From NCBI RefSeq assembly GCF_011764445.1, contig NZ_BLPG01000001.1, positions 7,829,001-7,893,000 on the forward strand: a DNA stretch of 64,000 nucleotides. The letters are read 5' to 3'. Position numbers and translations under genes: made by a program. The notes below the pieces were generated by a model. It was not told the DNA's origin. It saw only the letters and a program-made list of their open reading frames with translations, and did no database searches. Of the stretch, positions 28,649 to 39,511 are shown in pieces. Source of the stretch: Phytohabitans rumicis. GTDB lineage: Bacteria; Actinomycetota; Actinomycetes; Mycobacteriales; Micromonosporaceae. The stretch's first letter is position 1. The number at the start of each line of letters is the position of its first letter.

Positions 28649-28903
28649 CCCCGTGGACTGTCGATCGGTATCGACCCGAGTCTACCGATGATCGTTTCCT
28701 GCACGGATCCGCGAACTGGTCAGATCTTGGCCATCTCAATGTTCGACATGTGACCTCGAACAAAGCCCTGACCAGCGGTTGAGCCCTCGTTTTGTTCGAC
28801 CGCAGCCGTCCGTATACCGGCCAAATACCGCGGCGCGCTAACAGTCGTACAAGGCCGCTGGCGGATGCCACCGGCCACCGAAGTGTGATGGGAGCGGGGG
28901 AAC
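28649..28903. promoter_or_regulatory. Divergent intergenic region between NB-ARC regulator and LamG protein 2
   Basis: 255 bases without a gene. It holds a perfect 9-base inverted repeat, TCGAACAAA (28756-28764) and TTTGTTCGA (28791-28799), with a 26-base spacer. A TTCGACATGTGACCTC element (28742-28757) resembles TTCGACATTTGTGATCTC upstream of the first pair (13180-13197). Promoters for both flanking genes should lie here, but I cannot place -10/-35 boxes confidently. Confidence 0.4.
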
Positions 28904-31900
28904 GTGTCAGCTTGGCGAAGCGCCGGATTGCGGCGTGTGACGGTGGCTGTGATGACGGTCGCGTTGGCGGCGGCGGGGGCATGGTCGCCCTGCCGACCTC
29001 ATTCGCGGCGGCACCTGTCCAGAACTGTGTCGACACCGCGGCGTCGGAGTCCGACGCGGTCGCGGTGGCCCGGCGTTGCGACCGCGCGGTGGAGGTGTCG
29101 TCCCTGGCATCGGAGACCGTGAAGGTGGTCGCGAATCCGGACGGACGGCTGGTGCTGGAGCAGTACGTGGTGCCGGTGCGGGTACGCCGTGGCCCCGAGT
29201 GGGTGAAGGTGGACACCGACCTGACCGTCCACGACGGCCGACCGGTGCCGAAGGCGGCGGCGGTGGACGTGCGGTTCTCTCGGGGCGGCACCGATCCACT
29301 GGCGACGGTCATGGCCGCTGGCGGCTCGGTGTCGATGTCGTGGGCCGGACCGCTGCCGGCGCCGGTGATCAACGGCGACACCGCCGTGTACCCGGAGGTC
29401 CTGCCCGGCGTGGATCTGCGGGTGCGGGCCACGGCGACGGGGTTCACGCAGGTGTTGGTCGTGAAGAACGCGGCCGCGGCGGCGAACAAGAAGCTGCGGG
29501 CGATCCGCTACGGCTGGGCCAGCGACGGCCTCGCCGTGGCCTCGCGGGCCGATGGCGGCATCGACGTGAAGGACGCCACGGGCCGAGTGGTGCTCTCCGG
29601 CGCGCCGGGCTCGATGTGGGACTCCTCATCCGGCGTTACCGCGCGGGGCCTGGCGGCGGCGTCCACCGCCGAGCTGGCCGGTGACCGTGCGCGGCAGGCA
29701 CCGGTGCGGCTGACCCTGAGCTCCGGCGCCCTCACCGTGACCCCGGACGCCGGCATGCTGACCGACCCGGCGACAGTGTTTCCACTGTTCATCGATCCTC
29801 CCCTCGACGCGGTCCGGAACCGGTGGGGATACGCCAACGACGGGGGCAACAACCGGAACGACGGGATCGCCCGGGTGGGTAAGAACCCGGACGGCTCCGG
29901 CGCGTACCGCTCGTACTTCGAGTTCGACGTTTCGCCGTTCGCCGGCAAGAACGTCTACGACACGCGGTTCTACATCCACGCGGTTCACACGTCGCCGTGC
30001 GATCCGACACCGGTCAGCCTGTGGGTGACCGACAACATCGACGCCGGGGTCAACGGCACGCGCACCACCTGGGCGCCGCCGATGAGCGCGGGCAACTGGG
30101 CCGACGAGAAGTCGGTCGAGGCCAACGCCGACTGCGGAGACCAGTCACCGGTGTCGGTCGAATTTGGACACTACCTGTTCTACCACGTGCGGTGGCGTGC
30201 CGATCGAAGCATACCGACGATGACGGTGGCACTGGCCACCTACAACCAGTCCGGGTACGGCGAGGGCGTCGACTACTGGAAGAAGTTCAACCCGACCACG
30301 GCGAAGCTGACGGTCAAGTACAACACCGCCCCGGACGTGCCGGCGTTCGTGCCGCACCCGACGACCACCGACTGCTTCCAGGTGTGCGGCTCGGCCACGA
30401 CGGCGTCGAGCAGCACCACGCAGGGGCAGGGCTGGTGGAAGCTGAACGAGACGTCCGGGACGGTCGCGGCGGACGCAGCGAGCCCGCCGCACCCCGCCAC
30501 GATCGCGGGCACGGTCCGCTGGGGAGACGGAGGCGCCGTCTTCGATGGCGGCGGTGACCTCTACACCACCGGACCGGTGCTGGACACCACGAAAAGCTTC
30601 ACGATCTCGGCGTGGGCGAAGCTGACCGACAACTCCGTCTGGCGGTCGGTGCTCAACCAGGACGCCAACAGCGCGGCCGGATTCACCCTTCAGTACGACA
30701 AGGGCGTGGACCGGTGGTCGTTCATCCTGTTCCACTCCGACACCGACGGCACGACCTCCACATACGCGAACTCGGCGGCGACGCCGACACTGAACGCCTG
30801 GACCCACCTGGTGGGCGTGTTCGACCTGGGCCGCAAGCACATGCGGCTGTACGTCAACGGCGTCCTGGAACACCAGGTGTTCCGGGACAGCAACATCGCC
30901 TCGAACGGCGTGCTCACCATCGGCCGGTCCAAGCACGCCAGCCAGGTCAAGAACTATTTCCTCGGCGGCATCGACAACGTCCAGGTGTACCAGCGGGCGA
31001 TAACCACCGCTGACGTATCCGCGCTGTACGCCGACGGCCGGGGCGGGGGAGCACTCAACATCAGCCCGGCCGTGGTCCGCACGGTGACGCCCACGCTGTC
31101 CGCCCGCGTCCTCGATCCCGAGCCGGATGCGCAGGTTTCGACCGGGTTCGAGGTCCGCACGGCCCCGTCGGAGACGGCTACGCAGGTGCACTGGACCAAC
31201 GAGTTGGGCCCGCACGCGTCCGGCACCACGGTTACCACACTCGTGCCGGCCGGCAAGCTCAGCCCGGGAAGCACCTACTACTGGCGCGCCTACAGCAAGG
31301 ACGAAGAGCCGTGGAACTCTGACTGGTCGCCGTTCTACGCGCTGCGCGTGGACACCAGCGCACCGGCGCCGGGCACGCCGCCGATCACCTCGCCCCAGTA
31401 CCCGGAGCGGCAGTGGGGCCCCCGTGTCGGCGACCCGGGTACGTTCACGTTCTCCTCGACCGGCACCGACGCGATCCAATTCGAGTGGTGGGTGGACAAC
31501 GGCACGCACACCACCGTGCCGGCGACCGGCTCCGGCCCGGTGACCGCGCAGGTCACCTGGACGCCGAGCACCGACATGGTCCACACGATGCAGGTGCGGG
31601 CCAAGGACCAGGCAGGCAACGTCAGTAACACCGCGACCTACCAGTTCTGGGTGACACCGTCGCCGAATATCTACAGCCACTGGACGCTGGACGAGGCGTC
31701 CGGCGGCACCGCCGCGGACTCGGGCAACGCGCCCACCAACGGCGGTGCCCTCTCACCGCTCACGCTCTCCGGCGCGGGAGTGGCATTCGCGCCCGGCGGA
31801 GTCGCCGACCCGGCCGGTACACCCACGAACAGCCTGCTGTTCAGCGGCGACGGTGCCGCCGCCGCAGCCCGCCCGGTGCTGGACACCACCAAAGCGTTCA

Positions 31901-32381
31901 CCGCGATGGCCTGGGTCAAGCCCACGGACCTGACCACGGACCGCACCGTCCTGTCTCAGGACGGCGCCGCCGCGAGCCGCTTCCAGCTGCACTTCGACCG
32001 GCAGGCCAACGCCGGCAACGGCGGCTGGTGCGCCAGCATGCGCGCGGCCGACGGCTCCGCGCCGACCACCGTCTGCACGACCGGGGCCTCGGTCGGCCTG
32101 CCGTCCACAACGGACTGGGTGCATCTCGCCGTCGTGTACCAGCCGGCGCTGGCGAGCCAGCAACTGCGCGTCTACGTCATGGGCGACCCGCGCAGCTGCG
32201 CGCCCAGCGAGACCGCCGCGATCACGTTCACCGGGACCTGGTCGGCCACCGGGGCGTTCGTCGTCGGCCGGGCCAAGGCAGCCGGGCCGCGAGCGAGCAC
32301 TGGCGCGGCGGCATCGACGACGTGTGGGCGTTCCAGCGCGCGCTGTCCGGCACCGAGATCTGCCAGAAGGCCCAGCCGTGA
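28904..32381 (+). CDS. Secreted DNRLRE/LamG-domain protein (partner of RHS protein 2; two apparent frameshifts)
   Basis: GTG 28904 (GGGGGAAC upstream) begins a signal peptide, MSAWRSAGLRRVTVAVMTVALAAAG, that loses frame in a G5 run at 28975-28979; one extra G restores GMVALPTSFAAAPVQNCVD. A second loss near 32283 (CC run) is repaired into ASEHWRGGIDDVWAFQRALSG and a stop at 32379-32381. Restored length is about 1159 residues. Order of domains: the shared N-terminal region (VKVVANPDGRLVLEQYVVPVRVRRG), DNRLRE-like domain (about 29800-30310), LamG (30430-31040), Fn3-like repeats and a second LamG (31670-32370). Paralogue of the protein at 13243. Confidence 0.82.
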
Positions 32382-32416
32382 TGGCCTCATCGAAATCGAG
32401 AACGGGGGAACTGACA

Positions 32417-35400
32417 ATGCGATCGACAAGGTGGGTGCGCCGGATGGTGTTGCCCGTGGTGGCGGTACTGAGCGCGACCCTGCTCGGTGACGTCGCGATG
32501 GGCGGCCCGCCCGGCAGGCCCGATTGGACGCCGCCGAAGGGCGCGGACGTGCCCGGCGTGGCGACCGTCGACGCCCGCGCGGTGGAGCGGCCGGCGTGGC
32601 CCGCCCAGGCGGAATCCCGTACCGTGCGTGGCCCACAGCGGGTGACCTGGCCGGACGGCCGGGCCACCGTCGACCTCGCCGGCCCGGCCGCCGCCCGCGC
32701 GGCCGGTGGACGGGTAGCGGCCGGGGCACTTCCGGTCCGTCTCGCCCACGTCGCCGACCGGGAGGACGGATCCGGGGTGGCCAAGGCAACGGTCACCGTG
32801 TACGACCGTGCCACCACGGCCAAGGCCAATGTGGACGGTCTGCTGTTCGGCGTAGAACGCGTCGACGGCGTAGCCCGCGCCGGCAAGCTGACCGTCGAGG
32901 TCGGGTACGCCGGGTTCGCCGCCGCGTACGGCGGTGACTGGGCCAGCCGGCTGCGGTTGGTGCAGTTGCCCTCGTGCGCGCTCTCCGTGGCGAGCGACAA
33001 GTGCCGGACGGTCCGTCCACTGCGAACGGTCAACAATCCCAAGGCCGGGACGGTAACCGCCGAGGTGACCGTCGCAGCCGGCGCGCCGGCCGTACTGGCG
33101 GTGCAAGCCGCGCCGTCCGGGCCGAACGGCGACTACGCCGCCACCACGCTGTCCCCGGCGGGGACCTGGAACGTGGGCGCCCAGTCCGGCGACTTCACCC
33201 ACTCGTACCCGATGCGGATGCCGCCGGGCCTAGGCGGCCCGACGCCATCCGTGGCGCTGTCCTACTCGTCAGGCAGCGTGGACGGGCGCACCTCCACCAC
33301 CAACAACCAGACCGGATGGATCGGCGACGGCTGGGACTTCTGGCCCGGCTTCATCGAACGCAAGTACGCGTCCTGCACGGACGACAGCCCGACCCGCAAC
33401 ACCGGCGACCTGTGCTGGGGGACCGACAACGCCAGCCTCTCGCTCTCCGGCCACGCCGGTGAGCTCATCGAGACCGGCACCCCCGGCGTGTGGCGGCTCA
33501 AGGACGACGACGGCACCCGCGTCGAGAAGCTCACCGACCCCGCCCGCGCCAACGGCGACGACAACAACGAGTACTGGAAGGTCACCACCACCGACGGGAC
33601 CCAGTACTACTTCGGCTACCACCGGACCAACGGCTGGGGCGCCGACAGCCACCCCACCACGAACGCCACCTGGACCGTGCCGGTCTACGGCAATGGCAGC
33701 GGTGAGCCGTGCTCATCCGGCGCGGGCTGGTGCCAGCAGGCGTGGCGCTGGAACCTCGACTACGTCATCGACCCGCACGACAACACGATGGCGTACTACT
33801 ACCAGAAGGAAGCCGGCTGGTACGGCCGCGACCAGACCCCGAGCCTGCGGACCGAGTACGTCCGCGGCGGCTGGCTCGACCGGATCGAATACGGCACCCG
33901 CAAGGGCGCCGAGTACACCGCCCCCGCCCCGGTCCGGGTCGTGTTCGACGCGCGCGAGCGCTGCTTTACCGGCTGCTGGAGCGGCCCGGCCTGGAACTCC
34001 GCACCCATACGGTCGGCCTGGGCGGACGTCCCCTGGGACCGGGACTGCGCCGCGGCGCCATGCACCGGCAACCTCTCCCCGACCTTCTGGTCCGCCCGCC
34101 GCCTGGCCTCGGTGACCACGCAGGTCAGATCCGGCCCGAACACGTACCGGGACGTGGAGTCGTGGACGCTGCGACACGAGTTCCTCAACGCCGGGGACAA
34201 CGAGGGCGCACCCATGTGGCTGCGCGGCATCACTCACGCCGGCCACGTCACCTCCGACGGCACCGCGGTCACCGAACCGGAGACGATCTTCGCTCCTGGC
34301 GCGGAACCGCTACCGAACCGTGTCGACGGGCCGACCGACGGGCTTACCAGCCTGACCCGGTTCCGCATCAAGACAATCACCACAAGCGGCGGTGGGCAGA
34401 TCACCGTGAACTACTCCGGGCCGGACTGCACGCGGGGCAGCCTGCCGATCCCTGAATCCAACACCAAGCGGTGCATGCCGGTGTACTGGTCGCCGGTCGG
34501 CGCATCGACCACATTGGACTGGTTCCACAAGTACGTGGTCACGCACGTACGGCAGGTGGACGTGCAGTACCAGGACATCGACGGCCACACCGTGGCCAAG
34601 AGCGAGGACCAGGAGGCGTTCTACGACTACCTGGATACACCCGCCTGGCATTACACCGACGACGAACTCACCCCGAACAACCGGCGCACCTGGGGCGACT
34701 GGCGCGGCTACGGCCGGGTCCAGGTGCGCAACGGCACCGCCACCGGACAACAGACCGCGACCGAGTACCGCTACCTGCGCGGCATGGACGGCGACAAGCA
34801 ACCCACCGGCACCCGGGACGTCTGGGTGGACGACACCTGGGGCGGCCACATCGAGGACCATGAGGCGCACCACGGCTTCCTCCGCCAGGTCATCACGTGG
34901 CAGGGACCTGGCGGCGCCGAGGTCAGCTCGACGGTCAACGACCCCTGGCGAATGGGGCCGACCGCCACCCGCAACCGCAACGGGTCGGTCGTCAACGCCT
35001 GGCAGACGGAGGTCGCAAGCAGCCGGACCCGGACCGCCCTCTACGCCAAGGACGGCACGGCCCGCGGCCACCGCACGACCAAGACCACCACCGAATACAA
35101 CAACGACGGCCAGCCGATCGCCACGACAAACTTCGGCGACGAGGCCACGAGCGGCGACGAGACCTGCCAGCGCCAGACGTACGCACGCAACGACGCGATC
35201 TGGATGCTCGACCGGGTCGCCCAGACCGAAACGCTGACCGGCACGTGTGCCGCGGCCACCACACCCGCCGCGAAGGAGAAGGTACTCAACCGGAGCCGCA
35301 CGTTCTACGACACCTACACCGACGAATCCTCATTCGGCGCACCGCCGACCAAGGGAGACCCGAAGCGGATCGAGGAACTGGACCACTGGAACGGCACCAC

Positions 35401-38400
35401 GCCGGTCTACGTGGCCACCGCGACGAACACATTCGACGAGAACGGCCGCCTCAAGGCGGTCGCCGACGCCCGCGGCAACACGGCCACCACCGGCTACACC
35501 GTTGACGCCGCCACCGGCCTCGTCACCGGGACGACGGTGACGGACCCGCTCGGCCACCGGGTCATCACCACGACCGAACCCGCCTGGGGCCTGCCGACCA
35601 GGATCATCGACGATCAGACCACCGACCAGGCCAACCCCAAGCACATCGTCACCGACGTCGCCTACGACGGGCTGGGGCGGGTCGGCGCGGTGTGGCTACC
35701 CGGCCGGGACAAGGCCAGCCAAGGCCCCAACCGCCGGTTCACGTACCGGATGCGGTCCAGCGGCGGCCCGAGCGCCGTGACCACGGAGACGCTGCTGTCC
35801 ACCGGTGACGCGTACCGCACGTCGATCAGCCTGTTGGACGGGTTCCTACGGCAGCGCCAGAACCAGCTCCAGGCCACCGGCGGCGGCCGGATCATCACCG
35901 AGACCCTCCACAACAGCCTGGGCCAGGTCGGCTGGACCAGCGCCGCGTACCACGACTCGACCGGCGGGGCGCCGGAAACCACCATCGCCAGCCCACAGGG
36001 ACAGATACCGGCCGTCAGCCGTACCGTGCACGACGGCGCCGGCCGCCCCACTGCCACGATCTTCCTCGCCAACGGCGCCGAGAAGTGGCGCACCACCATC
36101 GGCTACGGCGGCGACCGCACCTTCCACACACCGCCCGCGGGCGGCACCGCCACCGCGACGCTGACCGACGCCCGTGGACGCACCATCGAGCTGCGGCAGT
36201 ACAAGGCGCCCGCGGACCTCGGCAGCGACAACCCGGCGGCGTTCACCCGCACGGCGTACACGCACACCCTGCTCGACCAGCTCACGACCCTGGTCGACCA
36301 AGGCGGAAACGTCTGGAGCTACGACTACGACCTGCGCGGCCGGCAATACCGGGCCAAGGATCCCGACAAGGGGATCACCGAATCCACCTACGACGCGGCC
36401 GGCAACGTCGAGACGGTCACCATGCCGTTCGGCACCGGGACGGCGACACTGGCCTTCACGTACGACGCGCTCGGCCGCAAGACCAGCGTCCGCGACGACA
36501 CCGTCGGCGGTCCGATCCGTGCCGAGTGGGTATACGACACGCTCCCTTACGGCAAGGGCAAGCTCACCTCCGCCACCCGCCACACGAGTGCGGGTGCCTA
36601 CACCAACCGCGTCAACGCGTACGACCAGTACGGCCGCCCCACCTCCACCTCGGTGGTGCTGCCCGCGTCGGAGACGGCGCTGTGCGCCGCCGCACGCACC
36701 GCATGCACCTACACCTCCACGACCACCTACGGGCTCGGCGGCCAGCAGTCGACCGCGACGCTTCCGGCCGCCGCGGACCTGCCCAGCGAGAAGCTCACCT
36801 TCGGCTACACCGACGTCGACGACCCCGGCACCGTCTACTCAGCCAGCCAGATCTACGTCGATGCCGTCGACTACAACCAACTCGGCCAGCTCACCAGCCG
36901 CGTACTCGGCGCAAGCGGCGCCCGGCTCGCGCTGACGAACACGTACGACGAACCAACCCGGCGGCTGACCAACGCCAGCGTCGTACCGGAAGCCGCCCCG
37001 GAGGCGGCCAACTACAGCTACACCTACGACCCCGCGGGCAACACCACCGCGATCCGGGAGGCACCGTCGGGACAGGCCGCCGACCAGCAATGCTTCACGT
37101 ACGACTACCTGCGCCGCCTCACCCAAGCCTGGACGCCCACCACCGCGGACTGCCAGGCCGCTCCCACCCAGAACCAGGTCGGCGGGCCGGCGCCGTACTG
37201 GCACGACTGGACGATCGACGACCTCGGCAACCGCCGTACCGAAACCCGGCACGCCGCCAGCGGCAACACCACCTACACGTACGCCTACCCCACGCCCGGA
37301 CCCACCACGGTCCGCCCGCACGCAGTCCAGTCGGTCAGCGCCAGCGGGGCGGTCACCTGGAACCGCGCCTACACCTACGACAACGCCGGCAACACCGCCA
37401 CCCGACCCACCGCGACAGGCGCCACCCAAACCCTGACCTTCGACCGGGAGGGCCACCTCGCCAAACTGCTCCAGGGCACCGACACCAGCACCTACCTCTA
37501 CGACGCCGACGGCAAGCGGCTCATCCGCACCGACCCCGGCGGCGCCAAGACCCTGTACCTCGGGACCACCGAAGTCCGGGCGACCGCGAGCACGACGACG
37601 GCCACCCGGTACTACACGCACGCCGGCGCCACCATCGCCGTCCGCACCGCCGCCGGCCTGCACTGGCTCGTCAGCGACCACCACGGCACCGCGGAACTCA
37701 CCGTCAACGCCACCAACCTCGCCGTCGCCAAGCGCCGCACCCTGCCGTACGGCGAACAGCGCGGCACCAACATCGGCACCTGGGCATCGGGCATGGACAA
37801 GGGCTTCGTCGGCGGCACCACCGACCCGACCGGCCTGACGCACCTCGGCGCGCGCGAGTACGACCCGTTCCTCGGCCGGTTCGTCAGCGTCGACCCGGTC
37901 ATGGACCTGACCGACCCCCAACAGATGCACGGGTACGCCTACAGCAACAACAGCCCTACCACCTGGGCTGACCCCACGGGGCTGCTCGCCTGTGAGGACA
38001 GCGAGTGCACCAAGACCACCCTTGACAGGTCGACGCCGTCGGGACCGCGCAAGGTCACCTGTCGCATCAAGAACTGCACCCCGCATGACACGCTCTCGCA
38101 GCGAGGGAGGCAATGCTGGCGCGGGTGTAGGCCACACGACCACCCGTCGGACCAAGACATCGAGTATGCCGGCCTCGCCGTGAAGTGGGGCAACGAATTC
38201 GGCATCGATCCGGTAATGCTCCTCGCGGTCATCTTGCGGGAATCGAGCGATGGCTGGAAATCCTGGAAGATCGTACAAGGAATGCAGGCGAGTCCGAGTA
38301 TTGCCGGCTTGGCGGATCTCCTGGGAGTTGACGAAGACGGGGGATCTGTTGGCATCACAAATGTCAAGTTCGGCGTCATGACGGACGTGGCGGAAGCAAT

Positions 38401-38749
38401 GCGAAACAGTCCCGTATACGGAAAGTACGCCAAGGATCTCGAAGGCAAGATGCTCTACGACGTTGCTTGGGATGACAGCCTCTCCGTGGAGATCAGCGCC
38501 TTCGCGATGCGAATCGAGATGGATCGCCTCGAAAGCGGTTCGGCGAAGATCGCCACTAATAATATCAATGCGACACCAATCGAGGCGGCTTCCGCGTTCC
38601 GTCAGGCCAACGGCGGAGGCGGGGCCGTCATCAGCCTGGACCGTTCAGATTCTATGAAGCCCGGTGTCGAGCAGCACATCGTGAATCAGCGGAACATCTA
38701 CGTGGAGGCCGACCGCATCATCTGCCAATCCGGCATCTGGGCCTGCTGA
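32417..38749 (+). CDS. RHS/YD-repeat polymorphic-toxin-like protein 2 with lysozyme-like C-terminal tip
   Basis: 2110 residues from ATG 32417 (GGGGGAA upstream), signal peptide MRSTRWVRRMVLPVVAVLSA. It is co-linear with the RHS protein at 16624: SpvB-like region (VDGRTSTTNNQTGWIGDGWDF), YD repeats and RHS core (GLTHLGAREYDPFLGRFVSVDP), ending in DPTG near 37980. The about 258-residue tip is different. It has four cysteine pairs or knuckles, then IDPVMLLAVILRESSDGW and GGSVGITNVKF, which fit the catalytic glutamate and G-S-x-G motifs of the SLT/lysozyme-like superfamily. The tip's DNA is visibly less GC-rich. No immunity gene follows before the LemA gene. Confidence 0.87.
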   Translation: MRSTRWVRRMVLPVVAVLSATLLGDVAMGGPPGRPDWTPPKGADVPGVATVDARAVERPAWPAQAESRTVRGPQRVTWPDGRATVDLAGPAAARAAGGRVAAGALPVRLAHVADREDGSGVAKATVTVYDRATTAKANVDGLLFGVERVDGVARAGKLTVEVGYAGFAAAYGGDWASRLRLVQLPSCALSVASDKCRTVRPLRTVNNPKAGTVTAEVTVAAGAPAVLAVQAAPSGPNGDYAATTLSPAGTWNVGAQSGDFTHSYPMRMPPGLGGPTPSVALSYSSGSVDGRTSTTNNQTGWIGDGWDFWPGFIERKYASCTDDSPTRNTGDLCWGTDNASLSLSGHAGELIETGTPGVWRLKDDDGTRVEKLTDPARANGDDNNEYWKVTTTDGTQYYFGYHRTNGWGADSHPTTNATWTVPVYGNGSGEPCSSGAGWCQQAWRWNLDYVIDPHDNTMAYYYQKEAGWYGRDQTPSLRTEYVRGGWLDRIEYGTRKGAEYTAPAPVRVVFDARERCFTGCWSGPAWNSAPIRSAWADVPWDRDCAAAPCTGNLSPTFWSARRLASVTTQVRSGPNTYRDVESWTLRHEFLNAGDNEGAPMWLRGITHAGHVTSDGTAVTEPETIFAPGAEPLPNRVDGPTDGLTSLTRFRIKTITTSGGGQITVNYSGPDCTRGSLPIPESNTKRCMPVYWSPVGASTTLDWFHKYVVTHVRQVDVQYQDIDGHTVAKSEDQEAFYDYLDTPAWHYTDDELTPNNRRTWGDWRGYGRVQVRNGTATGQQTATEYRYLRGMDGDKQPTGTRDVWVDDTWGGHIEDHEAHHGFLRQVITWQGPGGAEVSSTVNDPWRMGPTATRNRNGSVVNAWQTEVASSRTRTALYAKDGTARGHRTTKTTTEYNNDGQPIATTNFGDEATSGDETCQRQTYARNDAIWMLDRVAQTETLTGTCAAATTPAAKEKVLNRSRTFYDTYTDESSFGAPPTKGDPKRIEELDHWNGTTPVYVATATNTFDENGRLKAVADARGNTATTGYTVDAATGLVTGTTVTDPLGHRVITTTEPAWGLPTRIIDDQTTDQANPKHIVTDVAYDGLGRVGAVWLPGRDKASQGPNRRFTYRMRSSGGPSAVTTETLLSTGDAYRTSISLLDGFLRQRQNQLQATGGGRIITETLHNSLGQVGWTSAAYHDSTGGAPETTIASPQGQIPAVSRTVHDGAGRPTATIFLANGAEKWRTTIGYGGDRTFHTPPAGGTATATLTDARGRTIELRQYKAPADLGSDNPAAFTRTAYTHTLLDQLTTLVDQGGNVWSYDYDLRGRQYRAKDPDKGITESTYDAAGNVETVTMPFGTGTATLAFTYDALGRKTSVRDDTVGGPIRAEWVYDTLPYGKGKLTSATRHTSAGAYTNRVNAYDQYGRPTSTSVVLPASETALCAAARTACTYTSTTTYGLGGQQSTATLPAAADLPSEKLTFGYTDVDDPGTVYSASQIYVDAVDYNQLGQLTSRVLGASGARLALTNTYDEPTRRLTNASVVPEAAPEAANYSYTYDPAGNTTAIREAPSGQAADQQCFTYDYLRRLTQAWTPTTADCQAAPTQNQVGGPAPYWHDWTIDDLGNRRTETRHAASGNTTYTYAYPTPGPTTVRPHAVQSVSASGAVTWNRAYTYDNAGNTATRPTATGATQTLTFDREGHLAKLLQGTDTSTYLYDADGKRLIRTDPGGAKTLYLGTTEVRATASTTTATRYYTHAGATIAVRTAAGLHWLVSDHHGTAELTVNATNLAVAKRRTLPYGEQRGTNIGTWASGMDKGFVGGTTDPTGLTHLGAREYDPFLGRFVSVDPVMDLTDPQQMHGYAYSNNSPTTWADPTGLLACEDSECTKTTLDRSTPSGPRKVTCRIKNCTPHDTLSQRGRQCWRGCRPHDHPSDQDIEYAGLAVKWGNEFGIDPVMLLAVILRESSDGWKSWKIVQGMQASPSIAGLADLLGVDEDGGSVGITNVKFGVMTDVAEAMRNSPVYGKYAKDLEGKMLYDVAWDDSLSVEISAFAMRIEMDRLESGSAKIATNNINATPIEAASAFRQANGGGGAVISLDRSDSMKPGVEQHIVNQRNIYVEADRIICQSGIWAC

Positions 38750-38915
38750 AGCGCCCGACCACATGCGGCTTGCTGGCGCCGATCCACACCGGGTCGGCGT
38801 CGGCAAGCCGCGGCCGCGCCCACGGCCTACAGTCCGATCGGCGACAGTGAGGCGATTCGCTGGCCTGCGACGCGCACTATCGGGCGGTCGAGATGATCCG
38901 GCAGGGGAGTCGTGG

Positions 38916-39496
38916 ATGAGCGGTGGCGTGGTCCTGGGCATCGTGGGCGGGCTGTTCTGCCTGCTCGCCGTGGTCGTTATCGGCTGGGGGATCGTCGCGT
39001 ACAACCGGCTGGTGCGGCAGCGTAACCAGGTCCGCGCCTCCTGGGCGCAGATCGACGTGCAGCTCAAGCGCCGCCACGACCTGATCCCCAACCTGGTGGA
39101 GACGGTCAAGGGGTACGCCACGCACGAGCGGGGCACGTTGGATGCCGTGGTCGTGGCCCGCAACGGCGCGGTGACGGCCGCCCACGCGCCGGGCGTCGGT
39201 GACCGGGCCGCCGCGGAAGACATCCTGAGCCAGGCGCTGGGCCGGCTGTTCGCGCTCGCCGAGGCGTACCCGGATCTGAAGGCCAATCAGAACTTCGCCG
39301 CCCTCCAGGGGAGCTGGCCAACACCGAGGACAAGATCGCGTACGCCCGGCAGTTCTACAACAGCGCTGTGCAGACGCTCAACACCAGCGTGCAGTCGCTG
39401 CCCACGAACCTCGTCGCGGGCATGGGCGGCTTCACGGCGGTGGAGTACTTCGAGGCCGCCGGCGGCGAACGCGGCCCGGTCCAGGTCCGCTTCTAG
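38916..39496 (+). CDS. LemA-family membrane protein (apparent frameshift)
   Basis: ATG 38916 with AGGGGAG upstream. An N-terminal membrane helix (GGVVLGIVGGLFCLLAVVVIGWGI) leads into the LemA helical domain (YNRLVRQRNQVRASWAQIDVQLKRRHDLIPNLVETVKGYA). At 39308-39311 one G is missing from a run; restoring it gives LQGELANTEDKIAYARQFYN and continues to PVQVRF and the stop at 39494-39496, about 193 residues. LemA proteins are usually paired with a large membrane protein of the DUF2207 or TPM type, as here. The exact role is unknown. Confidence 0.85.
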
Positions 39497-39511
39497 CCGC
39501 CGGGGCGAGCG

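Noticed and set aside
26729-28753. A 674-codon plus-strand open frame opposite the NB-ARC gene
   Set aside because: The minus strand encodes intact Walker motifs and TPRs here; the plus frame has none and a skewed composition.
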